Shown here: piece by piece, positions 1-7,601 of the stretch
Position numbering within the stretch: the stretch's first letter is position 1
How the letters are laid out: each line of letters starts with the position of its first letter
From: CAYZEZ01 sp964477295
GTDB taxonomy: Bacteria; Bacteroidota; Bacteroidia; Bacteroidales; SM23-62
Reading direction: 5' to 3'
DNA: 30,512 nt
Assembly (NCBI GenBank): GCA_964477295.1
Contig: CAYZEZ010000016.1
Location: 1-30,512, forward strand
Made by a program: the position numbers and the translations under genes
The notes under the pieces: model-generated
Database searches by the model: none
What the model was told of the DNA's origin: nothing
Seen by the model: the letters and a program-made list of their open reading frames with translations, nothing else

Positions 1-138
1 CATGCCTGCCTGGTTTCGTACATCCGACTGGTTCAGGGTTTTATTCTCCAGCGATTGAGGAAAGTAGGCGATTGAACTAAGCAGGAATAAAGCAATGGCT
101 ATAATGTGAGGATATATTCTGGGCAGCATGGATTTCAT
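1..138 (-). CDS. N-terminal fragment of a YfhO-like multi-pass membrane protein (cut by window edge)
   Basis: Reading the minus strand from the ATG at 138 gives an open frame of 46 codons that runs off the window. It begins MKSMLPRIYPHIIAIALFLL and continues with a Tyr-Phe-Pro-Gln-Ser segment and a Leu-Asn-Gln-Ser-Asp motif. This is one predicted membrane helix followed by a polar segment, the pattern that opens large YfhO-family membrane proteins of Bacteroidota, which are often linked to cell-envelope glycan modification. The start codon overlaps the flippase stop codon (ATGA), so the two genes are probably translationally coupled. The identification rests on N-terminal resemblance and context only, and most of the protein lies outside the window. 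Confidence 0.55.
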   Translation of the reverse strand, partial: MKSMLPRIYPHIIAIALFLLSSIAYFPQSLENKTLNQSDVRNQAGM

Positions 139-1604
139 CTTTTCAGGTATTTGTTAACTAAATTGTTCAGATCGGTAGAGAGCCTAAAAATATAAATTAT
201 TATAAAATAAACGAGGGTAAATAAAGCTGCCTTAATTACAAGACTTAATATTGGGGATATTAAAATCGGAATATGTTCCGAAAAAAGGATAGTAATTACT
301 ATAATAAACATCACAAATAAGCTTTTTGAATTTAAAGGCTGAATTCTGAACCTGGCATAAACGAGTATGGATTTAAGTAACTGATTAATAACAATAGCAA
401 TCAAAGTAGCAAAAGCTGCACCATTGATCCCATAACCGGGTATTAAAATCAGATTGGTAACGATGGTAAGTGCCAGCAGGATTATCTGAAACAATGAATC
501 CCATTTAAAGTATTTTGAATATATAATAACATGCTGGTTCAAACCAAAAATTGATTCAAGGATCTTGCCTGTTCCAAGAAACAACAATACCCATTTAATC
601 TGGCCAAATTTATCACCAAGGACAAGCATCAGCTCATTAACACAAACCCAGACTCCCAGAAAAACAAAGCCTGAAAATATCAGCATATTCAATGATGAGG
701 GAAGATATACCTTCTTTAATGCCTCCATGTTGTTCTGGTTAATATTTGATGATATAAGTGGTCCGGCGATTGAAATAACAGACCGCATAGGAACCATGAT
801 GGCTGTCATGAAAAAATATGCTGTGGCATAATAGGCAACATACTCCAGCGATATCATCTTGCCTATCATAATTATATCAATTCGCTGTGCCAGCAGGACG
901 GTTCCTCCCGATAATAGGCTGAATCCACCATATCTGAGAATTTCCCTGATCCTGGTGTCCCTGAAAAAATTTAAATCGAGATGAGGTTTAATTGAAGATA
1001 TAAAGATTGAATATACGATGATCAGGAACAATTGAATCAGAAATCCCATGACATACAGTAGAAAAAACTGATGAAAGTTTATCCATTTTGCGCCATAAAG
1101 AAGGATCAGGATAAGGGTGAAAAATTTTGTAAATGAGTCTTTTAGAGCAGTAGGGAATGATGTTCTTAACAATGCCCTGCAATAATTAAGTGCAATATAG
1201 AAATAGGTCTGAAAAACCAGCAAAAGGGCTGTAAACGGCAGGTATTCTCTTAAAAGGTTATTATTCTCATCTGCATTCCTGGCAAACACATCAATAAATG
1301 AAAAGAAAATGACTGATAAGATAACCATACCTATAGTCCCCAGAATAAATATAAATGGTATAAAATCCTTCTTTTCGTGGTCATTTAATACTGGCCAGTA
1401 TTTAATTATTATGTTGGGTACGCCTAATAAGGCAAAAGGCAGGAGGAGTTGAACATAAGATAGGATGAGCTGAACGAGTCCCCAATCCTGTGGATTTTCA
1501 TTAAATATCAAGGGAACAAGGAATACAGAATAGATAACGCCAATACCAATGCCGGCGTAGCTGAATAATGTATTGCTAATACTCTGTTTACTAATAATTC
1601 CCAT
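135..1604 (-). CDS. Wzx-type polysaccharide flippase (MOP/MVF superfamily)
   Basis: This 489-residue protein is hydrophobic nearly throughout, with about 12 to 14 predicted membrane segments. It has the MOP-superfamily look: an N-terminal stretch that opens straight into helix 1 (around residues 10-35), a helix pair near residues 120-145, a charged Arg-Tyr-Gly-Gly-Phe-Ser loop near residue 225, and repeated Pro/Gly-rich helices in the C-terminal half. Family members flip undecaprenyl-linked oligosaccharides across the inner membrane. The start ATG at 1604 gives a natural N-terminus. It lies 44 bp downstream of a glycosyltransferase-like gene and overlaps the next gene by 4 bp, which fits an exporter for the pseudaminate-containing glycan. 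Substrate assignment is inference. A lipid II or other MOP exporter is less likely in this context. Confidence 0.85.
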   Translation of the reverse strand: MGIISKQSISNTLFSYAGIGIGVIYSVFLVPLIFNENPQDWGLVQLILSYVQLLLPFALLGVPNIIIKYWPVLNDHEKKDFIPFIFILGTIGMVILSVIFFSFIDVFARNADENNNLLREYLPFTALLLVFQTYFYIALNYCRALLRTSFPTALKDSFTKFFTLILILLYGAKWINFHQFFLLYVMGFLIQLFLIIVYSIFISSIKPHLDLNFFRDTRIREILRYGGFSLLSGGTVLLAQRIDIIMIGKMISLEYVAYYATAYFFMTAIMVPMRSVISIAGPLISSNINQNNMEALKKVYLPSSLNMLIFSGFVFLGVWVCVNELMLVLGDKFGQIKWVLLFLGTGKILESIFGLNQHVIIYSKYFKWDSLFQIILLALTIVTNLILIPGYGINGAAFATLIAIVINQLLKSILVYARFRIQPLNSKSLFVMFIIVITILFSEHIPILISPILSLVIKAALFTLVYFIIIYIFRLSTDLNNLVNKYLKR

Positions 1605-1648
1605 ACTATCAATTGTTGATCAATCCATGGATCATATTGGAAAATATA

Positions 1649-2941
1649 TTAATCATGCCGGGGAATTTGGCTGTCAATAAATTCAACATACCTTTTTAGT
1701 ACAAACCTGTCAGGAGTATGAATCATCTGGTTAATGAATGATTTTCTATCATCTGCATCATAGGTTCTGTATGATTTATCAATTAATGATTTTTGGATTT
1801 CATGATGCAGATCATCTCTTGAACGCAACACAGACATTGGAAAAAAATGGGCAATAGTGGTCAGGTCAGGGTGCAGATATTCCAAAGCCAGGATGTTTTT
1901 ATCCAGAACAACAGCTTCAAAGGCAGCGCTTGTCCCCAGCTCTATAACCAGATCAGACCATAGAATCAGTGAAGTTGTCGGGGTTTCATCCCCATGGATT
2001 GTCACATTATCAAGTTTTTTAACGAATCCGGGGAAACGATGCTTAAATTCCGGCTTCAGTTTGGCTAAACCACTCATCCGTGTATGAAATTTAATGGCTA
2101 AATGCACATCGCTAAAGTTACTGATGATTTTAACAGAAGTAAGCAATTCTTCGAAATGCAATGGCCATCCAATAAAACGCATCAGCAAACAAATATTCAT
2201 TTTGGCTTTTTTGAGCTGCAGTTCCGGTAAAATACCTTTATGTATATTGACCCATTCCTCATTAAATCTGGGAGACCCCAGAATCTCTATTTTATTTTTA
2301 ACATTGATTTTTGAATATTGTTGTCTTTCATACATCAACTCATTCGGAAGGACAAAATAGTCAAACAGGTTGACCATCTTTATTTTAACATCCATCTGAC
2401 AGTCGTAGTTGATATCGGGACCTCCCAGTGTGCTGTAATAATTCAGATCTCCGTGTGGTAATGCAATGGATATAATGTCTGCCTGTTTTATTTGTCTTGT
2501 CAGCTCAGCAGTAAAATCGTCTGCATTGTGATCGATACAACAAACAGGTTTTGGTGATATTTCAGACAGGAACAAGATTAATTTGGGAATGATCAGCTCA
2601 CTTGCTATTTCAGGTGCATTTGGACAGTAGGGATAAATTTTCAGAAAGTCAAGGATTTTGTTGAATTCCTGCTTAATGTATTTAAATAATTTTTGAGGTT
2701 TTCCATCTAGTTTGAAAAGATTTTTAAATTTCGAATCATGAAATGAATCAATTGTAATTAATTCAAATCCGGATAGTGGTTTCAGGAATTTCAGCCTGTA
2801 ATCATTGCAGTTAATGTTTGTGGTAGTAAGAATGGCAATTGCATGATATTTATCCGTTGACAGAAGTTTATAGAGAATCGGAGCAAAGTGATCAAGATCG
2901 TTGTACGCCCTGATAAAAAATACAACTGTTTTTTTTCCCAT
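1649..2941 (-). CDS. GT-B-like surface glycan transferase, candidate pseudaminyltransferase
   Basis: This is a 430-residue protein starting MGKKTVVFFIRAYNDLDHF. I chose the ATG at 2941. The frame can be extended to a TTG at 2986, but that overlaps pseI and places a poor leader before the first beta strand. The layout resembles two Rossmann-like halves: beta strand KTVVFFIR at the start, a Leu-Pro-His-Gly motif in the middle, then Gly-Ser-Pro-Arg-Phe, a Lys-Phe-His-Thr-Arg segment and Glu-Leu-Gly-Thr-Ser-Ala-Ala-Phe-Glu near the C-terminus. The last motif resembles the nucleotide-binding part of CDP-glycerol transferase and UDP-GlcNAc epimerase-like enzymes. It lies 26 bp after pseI and before the flippase, so transfer of pseudaminic acid from its CMP form is a reasonable guess. 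No family can be fixed by eye. Confidence 0.55.
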   Translation of the reverse strand: MGKKTVVFFIRAYNDLDHFAPILYKLLSTDKYHAIAILTTTNINCNDYRLKFLKPLSGFELITIDSFHDSKFKNLFKLDGKPQKLFKYIKQEFNKILDFLKIYPYCPNAPEIASELIIPKLILFLSEISPKPVCCIDHNADDFTAELTRQIKQADIISIALPHGDLNYYSTLGGPDINYDCQMDVKIKMVNLFDYFVLPNELMYERQQYSKINVKNKIEILGSPRFNEEWVNIHKGILPELQLKKAKMNICLLMRFIGWPLHFEELLTSVKIISNFSDVHLAIKFHTRMSGLAKLKPEFKHRFPGFVKKLDNVTIHGDETPTTSLILWSDLVIELGTSAAFEAVVLDKNILALEYLHPDLTTIAHFFPMSVLRSRDDLHHEIQKSLIDKSYRTYDADDRKSFINQMIHTPDRFVLKRYVEFIDSQIPRHD

Positions 2942-2967
2942 GATTCCGATATTGGCATGTTTTATAT

Positions 2968-4008
2968 TTAACGGATAAGATCCCAATTTAAGGGACTACC
3001 GCGTTTAATACTCGTTTTCGCTTTTTTACCCAGCACTTCAGCATAGTACTTTGGGTGTAATCCATAACCTGGCCGGATCGACCTTATATTGCTGGTTGTC
3101 AGGGTTTCCCCTATAGCAATGTCTTCAACTATGAATAACGAACGTGCGAAAACTTTATTCTTTCTGACCTTATCAGACAGGGTGTAATTGATTTTACCCA
3201 GGGCCTTTTCAGTCTCTCGTACAGACTCAACCATGGCCTTGAATTCATAGGGTTCAAGCGAAAAAGCGGCATCCGGCCCTCCAATTTTACGATCAATGAT
3301 AAGGTGTTTCTCGATTACTTTCGCACCAAGTGCCACAGATGCGACAGGAACTGAAATGCCGGTTGTATGGTCTGAAAGACCGGCAAAGGTATTAAACGTT
3401 TGGGCAATATCGGGTATCGTCAACAGGTTTGCCTCTTCAAATGGAGCGGGATAAGATGAGGTGCATTTCAGGATAATGATGTCATTATTCCCGGTTTTCC
3501 TTATTGTATCGACAGCCAGCTTTATATCATCCAATTCGGCTATTCCGGTAGAGATGAGGATTGGCTTTCCCTGCTTAGCAGTGTATTCTATTAAAGGGAT
3601 ATCAGTTATTTCAAAGGAGGCAATTTTAAAGGCAGGACCATCAAGTTGTTGTAGAAAGTCAACAGCAGTCTTATCAAACGGGGAGGAAAAGCAAATGAGC
3701 CCACATTTTTTGGCAGTATCAAATAATTCAGGGAACCATTCCCAGGGGGTGTATGCTTCCTTATACAGCTCGTATAGTGTTTTGCCATCCCACAGGGTTC
3801 CCTGTTGTATTTTAAAATAGTCATTATCACAGTCGATGGTTAAAGTGTCGGGAGTGTAGGTCTGAAGTTTGATGGCATCAGCACCGGCATCTTTAGCTGC
3901 ATGGATTGTATCGATTGCGATTTTTATGACCTGATTATGATTGGCTGAGAGCTCAGCAACGATAAAGGTTTTACTATCCTCATCTAGATTGAATGATCCT
4001 ATTTTCAT
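2968..4008 (-). CDS. pseI: Pseudaminic acid synthase
   Basis: The protein has 346 residues, close to the roughly 340-350 of PseI/NeuB enzymes. It condenses 2,4-diacetamido-2,4,6-trideoxy-L-altrose with phosphoenolpyruvate to give pseudaminic acid. A TIM-barrel NeuB domain fills residues 1 to about 270: an Ala-Glu-Leu-Ser-Ala-Asn-His-Asn motif at 18-25, Asp-Ala-Ile-Lys-Leu-Gln at 44-49, and Gly-Leu-Ser-Asp-His-Thr. A C-terminal antifreeze-like SAF domain follows (about 285-346, with Arg-Ser-Ile-Arg-Pro-Gly-Tyr-Gly). The ATG at 4008 is a clean start. By sequence alone NeuB, LegI and PseI are easily confused. The call as PseI rests on the neighbouring pseB, pseC, pseF, pseG and pseH. Confidence 0.9.
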   Translation of the reverse strand: MKIGSFNLDEDSKTFIVAELSANHNQVIKIAIDTIHAAKDAGADAIKLQTYTPDTLTIDCDNDYFKIQQGTLWDGKTLYELYKEAYTPWEWFPELFDTAKKCGLICFSSPFDKTAVDFLQQLDGPAFKIASFEITDIPLIEYTAKQGKPILISTGIAELDDIKLAVDTIRKTGNNDIIILKCTSSYPAPFEEANLLTIPDIAQTFNTFAGLSDHTTGISVPVASVALGAKVIEKHLIIDRKIGGPDAAFSLEPYEFKAMVESVRETEKALGKINYTLSDKVRKNKVFARSLFIVEDIAIGETLTTSNIRSIRPGYGLHPKYYAEVLGKKAKTSIKRGSPLNWDLIR

Positions 4009-4034
4009 TATCGTCTTGAATTAAATTAGATGGT

Positions 4035-4577
4035 TCAACCGGCCGGATTTTTAGCACCCATAACGATCACATCCTGCCATTGGTTATCGCTGAAAACGAA
4101 ATCCCTCAGGAGTCCTTCTTCCTGAAAGCCAAATTTTGAATAAAATTTTATTGCATTCAGGTTGGTTGAAATAACTTCAAGTTTTAATGTATGCAGATTG
4201 ATTACTTCGAATGCAAGCTGAATCAAACCATCCATTAGATATTTCCCCTTACCAATTTTTTTCAGGCCGAGGTTAGCATAAATTCCAAGGTAGGCATTCC
4301 TGTTTTTTAAATGGACCCGGATCAGGTTGATCACGCCAAGCTTATCCCCCTGGTTATCTTTACCAAGCCAGTAAAAATTTTGATTATTCGATGCAAGCCC
4401 GTCGATAAAATTAAGATGCTCTCTTTCATGGATGATATCAGTATTGTACATCCATTTCCTGATTTCAGGATTGTTTCTCCAATTAAGGATCTCAAGTTTC
4501 TCCTGTTCCGAAAGATTGATCAGGTTAACCAGTTCAATATCTTTAAGCTTTATGTTACCTCTAAGCTTGTCAATCAT
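4035..4577 (-). CDS. pseH: Pseudaminic acid pathway N-acetyltransferase (GNAT family)
   Basis: This 180-residue GNAT-fold protein opens with a conserved Leu-Asn-Trp-Arg-Asn-Asn-Pro-Glu-Ile-Arg motif near residues 30-40, which is typical of PseH and RimJ-like enzymes. It contains the acetyl-CoA loop region around Gly-Lys-Gly-Lys-Tyr-Leu-Met-Asp and ends with the Asn-Ala-Ile-Lys-Phe-Tyr-Ser-Lys-Phe-Gly-Phe motif of GNAT beta6/alpha4. In the pathway it acetylates the 4-amino group of UDP-4-amino-4,6-dideoxy-beta-L-AltNAc. It lies 26 bp before pseI and 12 bp after pseG on the same strand, so co-transcription is very likely. A general GNAT is the alternative, but position between pseG and pseI makes PseH strongly preferred. 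Confidence 0.88.
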   Translation of the reverse strand: MIDKLRGNIKLKDIELVNLINLSEQEKLEILNWRNNPEIRKWMYNTDIIHEREHLNFIDGLASNNQNFYWLGKDNQGDKLGVINLIRVHLKNRNAYLGIYANLGLKKIGKGKYLMDGLIQLAFEVINLHTLKLEVISTNLNAIKFYSKFGFQEEGLLRDFVFSDNQWQDVIVMGAKNPAG

Positions 4578-4589
4578 ATCTGACAGATG

Positions 4590-5594
4590 TTACTTTAAAT
4601 CCGGATTCAGTTGTAGCAGTTTGTTCACCAGGTTGATGGTCGACCCGGGATCCATATGACTTTTACCTGCAGCTGAATGCAGAAAAAGTAAATGATTGTT
4701 TTGAAGAAAATAATCTATAAAGTTCTGAATATTTTCTTTCGCCTTTTCCTCATACCACCATCCTGCAAATTTAATAAACCCGGAATCAATCCAACCTTTA
4801 ATATTATTTATTTGATTTTTAGCTGTACCAATTATAATGGCCGGTATTCCCGTTACAGCTAATTCGTAGATGGTCTGTCCCGCAGCAGATATGGCAAGAT
4901 CAGATTGCATCATTAGCTGATGCATCTTTTTGTCATCCACCTGGAAATAAAATGAAGTTTGATCATCGGCATGGCCCCGGATCTTATTTAAATATTCAGA
5001 ATCCGCACCTACAACAACATGTTTTCTTAATGCAGGAAACCTTTGACAAACTGACTGTACAATTCCCGGGGTAAGATTCCTGAGATCAGTTGCCCCCAGC
5101 GTAATCAATAATTCTTTTAATTCACTGTTCCCTGTTCGTTCAGGAATTTTCCAGAAAGCCTTTCTCATTGGCTGATAATCTGTTCCCAATAAATATATCT
5201 GATCCTCAGTTTTTGAATAGAATAATTGATCAGCATTTATCGAACCATTTACAATGACACCTGGCGGAAAGGCGAGCCTTGCATTATCGTCGATGTATAC
5301 CGGAAGCCTGACCCGGGAAGAGATTTCCTGATAGATTACTTTGGGAGCTAAATAGGAATCAATGATTGTTATATCATTGTTTTCAATTGTATTGAACAGC
5401 TGTTCTTTTTCCAGCAACCAGTTAAAGAAGGAAAGGTTATCCATGTTCACCCCCCTGATATCCATCCGTTCACCATTGATAATCATGGAAGGATCATTTC
5501 CATGATGTTGAAATGCCTGATATACAGATACACATCTGGTTATATGACCGAATCCGGTTTGTTTAGTTCCCTCTGTCAGGATGGATACTTTCAT
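4590..5594 (-). CDS. pseG: UDP-2,4-diacetamido-2,4,6-trideoxy-beta-L-altropyranose hydrolase
   Basis: The protein has 334 residues with a GT-B fold. It starts MKVSILTEGTKQTGFGHITR, which carries the Gly-Phe-Gly-His17-x-x-Arg motif. The histidine corresponds to the catalytic base reported in Campylobacter PseG. A second domain includes Thr-Leu-Gly-Ala-Thr-Asp and Ile-Ser-Ala-Ala-Gly-Gln-Thr-Ile-Tyr-Glu-Leu, the MurG-like UDP-binding segment. The enzyme removes UDP from UDP-6-deoxy-AltdiNAc. Its start codon overlaps the pseF stop by 4 bp (ATGA), indicating translational coupling. It is somewhat longer than the Campylobacter enzyme but not fused to the acetyltransferase, which is separate here. 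Confidence 0.9.
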   Translation of the reverse strand: MKVSILTEGTKQTGFGHITRCVSVYQAFQHHGNDPSMIINGERMDIRGVNMDNLSFFNWLLEKEQLFNTIENNDITIIDSYLAPKVIYQEISSRVRLPVYIDDNARLAFPPGVIVNGSINADQLFYSKTEDQIYLLGTDYQPMRKAFWKIPERTGNSELKELLITLGATDLRNLTPGIVQSVCQRFPALRKHVVVGADSEYLNKIRGHADDQTSFYFQVDDKKMHQLMMQSDLAISAAGQTIYELAVTGIPAIIIGTAKNQINNIKGWIDSGFIKFAGWWYEEKAKENIQNFIDYFLQNNHLLFLHSAAGKSHMDPGSTINLVNKLLQLNPDLK

Positions 5595-6289
5595 TCAGGC
5601 TTTTTCTTTACAAGCATTTCAAATTTGGCTTCTGCCAGCTTCCAGTCTTCTTCAGTATCAATATCCTGCACTTCTAAATCGCTGATTACCAAACCACCTG
5701 TATTTAAAGTAAACAATTTTCTTTCCTGATAAAGGACATCTGTTTTAATCCAGTAAAACTGGCCACAATCATGAAAGGAAGGAGACAGATCCTGTGATCT
5801 TTGCTGGTAATTTTCAGGCCAGATCATTTTTAGCCGGTTGTTTTCCATAGACAGTGCCCTCTGGATTGGATAATCAAATTGCCGGACCGATATGAAGGAA
5901 TCATATTTCCCCCTGGTTAATAAATGAAAGGATTCGATAAGCCTGTCAGGCTTTATAAAAGGGGCGGTTGGCAGGATACAACAGATAAAGTCAAAGGAGA
6001 CATTCATTTTAGTATATGTGTCTGACACTTCAATGAGCACTTCCGCAAGTCCCGAAAAATCATCGGCAGTTTTTTTACTTCTTATGAAAGGTACACCTGC
6101 CCCTAGTGACCTGGAAACATCAGCTATTTTTTCATCATCTGTTGAAACCATCACCTCATCGAAAATTTTTGCTTTAATTGCAGCCTCGATGGAATATTGA
6201 ATGATTGGTTTTCCATGGAATAATCTTATGTTTTTTCCGGGTATCCTTTTACTTCCTCCCCTGGCAGGTATTATTGCAATTTTTTTCAT
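5591..6289 (-). CDS. pseF: CMP-pseudaminic acid cytidylyltransferase
   Basis: This is a 232-residue nucleotidyltransferase of the CMP-NeuAc synthetase family. The N-terminal signature Ala-Arg-Gly-Gly-Ser-Lys-Arg-Ile-Pro-Gly-Lys-Asn at residues 9-20 binds CTP. Further conserved parts are Ser-Thr-Asp-Asp-Glu-Lys-Ile-Ala near 50, Leu-Pro-Thr-Ala-Pro-Phe near 107, and Asp-Ile-Asp-Thr-Glu-Glu-Asp-Trp near the end. It activates pseudaminic acid with CTP to give the CMP-linked donor. Family membership is clear. PseF, not NeuA or LegF, is chosen from the surrounding pathway genes. It is first in the pseF-G-H-I block, 129 bp downstream of pseC, and the gap holds a palindromic repeat and a possible promoter. 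Confidence 0.9.
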   Translation of the reverse strand: MKKIAIIPARGGSKRIPGKNIRLFHGKPIIQYSIEAAIKAKIFDEVMVSTDDEKIADVSRSLGAGVPFIRSKKTADDFSGLAEVLIEVSDTYTKMNVSFDFICCILPTAPFIKPDRLIESFHLLTRGKYDSFISVRQFDYPIQRALSMENNRLKMIWPENYQQRSQDLSPSFHDCGQFYWIKTDVLYQERKLFTLNTGGLVISDLEVQDIDTEEDWKLAEAKFEMLVKKKPE

Positions 6290-6293
6290 CCGT

Positions 6294-6335
6294 TTAAAAT
6301 TTTGAGAATCCCGAGTACTCGGGACACCCGCTTCG
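6294..6335. repeat. Dispersed palindromic repeat, copy A
   Basis: This element of about 42 bp contains the perfect 16-bp palindrome TCCCGAGTACTCGGGA at 6309-6324. Its reverse complement matches 13132-13172 almost base for base: CGAAGCGG, then TGTCCCGAG..., then GGATTCTCAAA and an A/T-rich tail. Weaker similarity extends about 15 bp further on the CGAAGCGG side. It lies in the leader of pseF, ending a few bases before the start codon, and is oriented like copy B with respect to its downstream gene. A REP-like dispersed element is the likeliest nature, and a role in mRNA structure is possible. Confidence 0.7.
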
Positions 6336-6370
6336 TTTCACATCTGATGATTCAAATTGGCGACAATATT

Positions 6371-6378
6371 CAAATTTA
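6371..6378 (-). promoter_or_regulatory. Candidate internal promoter -7 box upstream of pseF
   Basis: On the minus strand the sequence reads TAAATTTG, a full match to the Bacteroidota -7 consensus TAnnTTTG. It lies about 80 bp upstream of pseF in the only large gap inside the pseudaminate cluster. I see no convincing TTTG -33 box at the usual spacing, so this is a weak prediction. Confidence 0.35.
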
Positions 6379-6418
6379 CTGATTATTAAGAGAAAAGTAG
6401 ATCACCCCTGTGGAAATC

Positions 6419-7576
6419 CTATCCGGTAAATTCAATTATCCTGTCAATCACAAATTGTTGCTGGTCATCTGTCAGATCAGGATACATTGGCAGACTGAGG
6501 CATTGGTCGTAGTAACTTTCAGCAACAGGAAAATCGTTTTTCCTCCAGCCGAGGTTTCTGTAATAGGGCAACAGGTGAACTGGAATATAATGTACCTGAG
6601 GATAGATATTATTTCTCCTGAGATGATTATAAAGCCCCAACCGGTCATTAACCTTGATTACGTACAGGTGATAAACATGGAAATGATCCTTCGGAATAAA
6701 AGGTGTTTTTACCTCGCTGTTTTGAAATGCCTCCTGATATCTTTGCGCAATGTTCCTTCTTTTCCTGATATTTTCGTCAATCCTCGTCAGCTGGCTGATC
6801 CCAAGTGCAGCATGAATATCAGATAACCTGTAATTGTATCCCAGTTCCAGCATTTCATAATACCATCCTCCATGGTTTTCATGCATCAGATCGGGATTTT
6901 TTGTAATTCCATGGGTCCGGAATATCTCCAGTCGCTCCTTTAGTTCGTTATGATTTGTTGTTACCATGCCGCCTTCACCGGTAGCAATGTGCTTCACCGG
7001 GTGGAAAGAAAAGATGGCCAAATCGGCAAAATTGCCATTTCCACAGAACTGTTTTGTTCCCTTACTATCAACAAAATAACCACCAGGTGCATGACATGCG
7101 TCCTCAATGATCCAGAGATTATATTCATCGGCAACAGCCTTTATTTTTTCAAGATCAACAGGTAAACCGGTAAGGTCAATAGGAATAATCCCGGTAAAAG
7201 TCCCCTTGGGATGGCTTTCAAGAAGGGAGGATAATTTATCAATATCTATCAGGTAAGTTTCAGGATCGATATCCACAAAAAAAACTTCACCTCCGCAATA
7301 TCTGACACAATTTGCACTGGCTGAAAAAGTTATGGGTGAAGTGATTACTTTATCTCCGGGTTTTACCTTAAGTGAAAGTGTGCTTACATGCAGGGCAGCG
7401 GTTCCATTAGCTACTGCGACTGCATGATCTGCGCCGATGTAGTGACTGAATTTCTTCTCGAATTCTTCAATCTTGGGCCCCTGGGTGAGATAATCTGAAC
7501 GCAGGACTTCCTGGACAGCTTTAATATCTGATTCGGTGATGGTTTGTTTGCCGTATGGTATTAACTTTTTGACCAC
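6419..7576 (-). CDS. pseC: UDP-4-amino-4,6-dideoxy-N-acetyl-beta-L-altrosamine transaminase
   Basis: This 385-residue protein is a DegT/DnrJ/EryC1/StrS-family PLP aminotransferase. The N-terminus reads Pro-Tyr-Gly-Lys-Gln-Thr-Ile, followed by Ser-Asp-Tyr-Leu-Thr-Gln-Gly-Pro near 28-34, typical of PseC. Asp159 in Ile-Ile-Glu-Asp-Ala-Cys-His and Lys195 in Ser-Phe-His-Pro-Val-Lys-His should contact PLP, with Lys195 forming the Schiff base. It transaminates the 4-keto product of PseB using glutamate. The start is GTG at 7576. I found no in-frame ATG between the pseB stop and this codon. It lies 25 bp after pseB. Confidence 0.92.
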   Translation of the reverse strand: MVKKLIPYGKQTITESDIKAVQEVLRSDYLTQGPKIEEFEKKFSHYIGADHAVAVANGTAALHVSTLSLKVKPGDKVITSPITFSASANCVRYCGGEVFFVDIDPETYLIDIDKLSSLLESHPKGTFTGIIPIDLTGLPVDLEKIKAVADEYNLWIIEDACHAPGGYFVDSKGTKQFCGNGNFADLAIFSFHPVKHIATGEGGMVTTNHNELKERLEIFRTHGITKNPDLMHENHGGWYYEMLELGYNYRLSDIHAALGISQLTRIDENIRKRRNIAQRYQEAFQNSEVKTPFIPKDHFHVYHLYVIKVNDRLGLYNHLRRNNIYPQVHYIPVHLLPYYRNLGWRKNDFPVAESYYDQCLSLPMYPDLTDDQQQFVIDRIIEFTG

Positions 7577-7601
7577 AGTCCTGATAGTGTCAATGCTGCT
7601 G

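Noticed and set aside
565..831. Open frame on the plus strand opposite the flippase gene
   Set aside because: It mirrors the codons of a well-supported membrane protein gene and shows no domain of its own.
2968..6289. Sialic (N-acetylneuraminic) acid or legionaminic acid pathway
   Set aside because: NeuB- and NeuA-like genes alone would allow it, but PseB, PseC, PseG and PseH neighbours with their specific motifs, and absence of a NeuC-type epimerase, favour pseudaminic acid.
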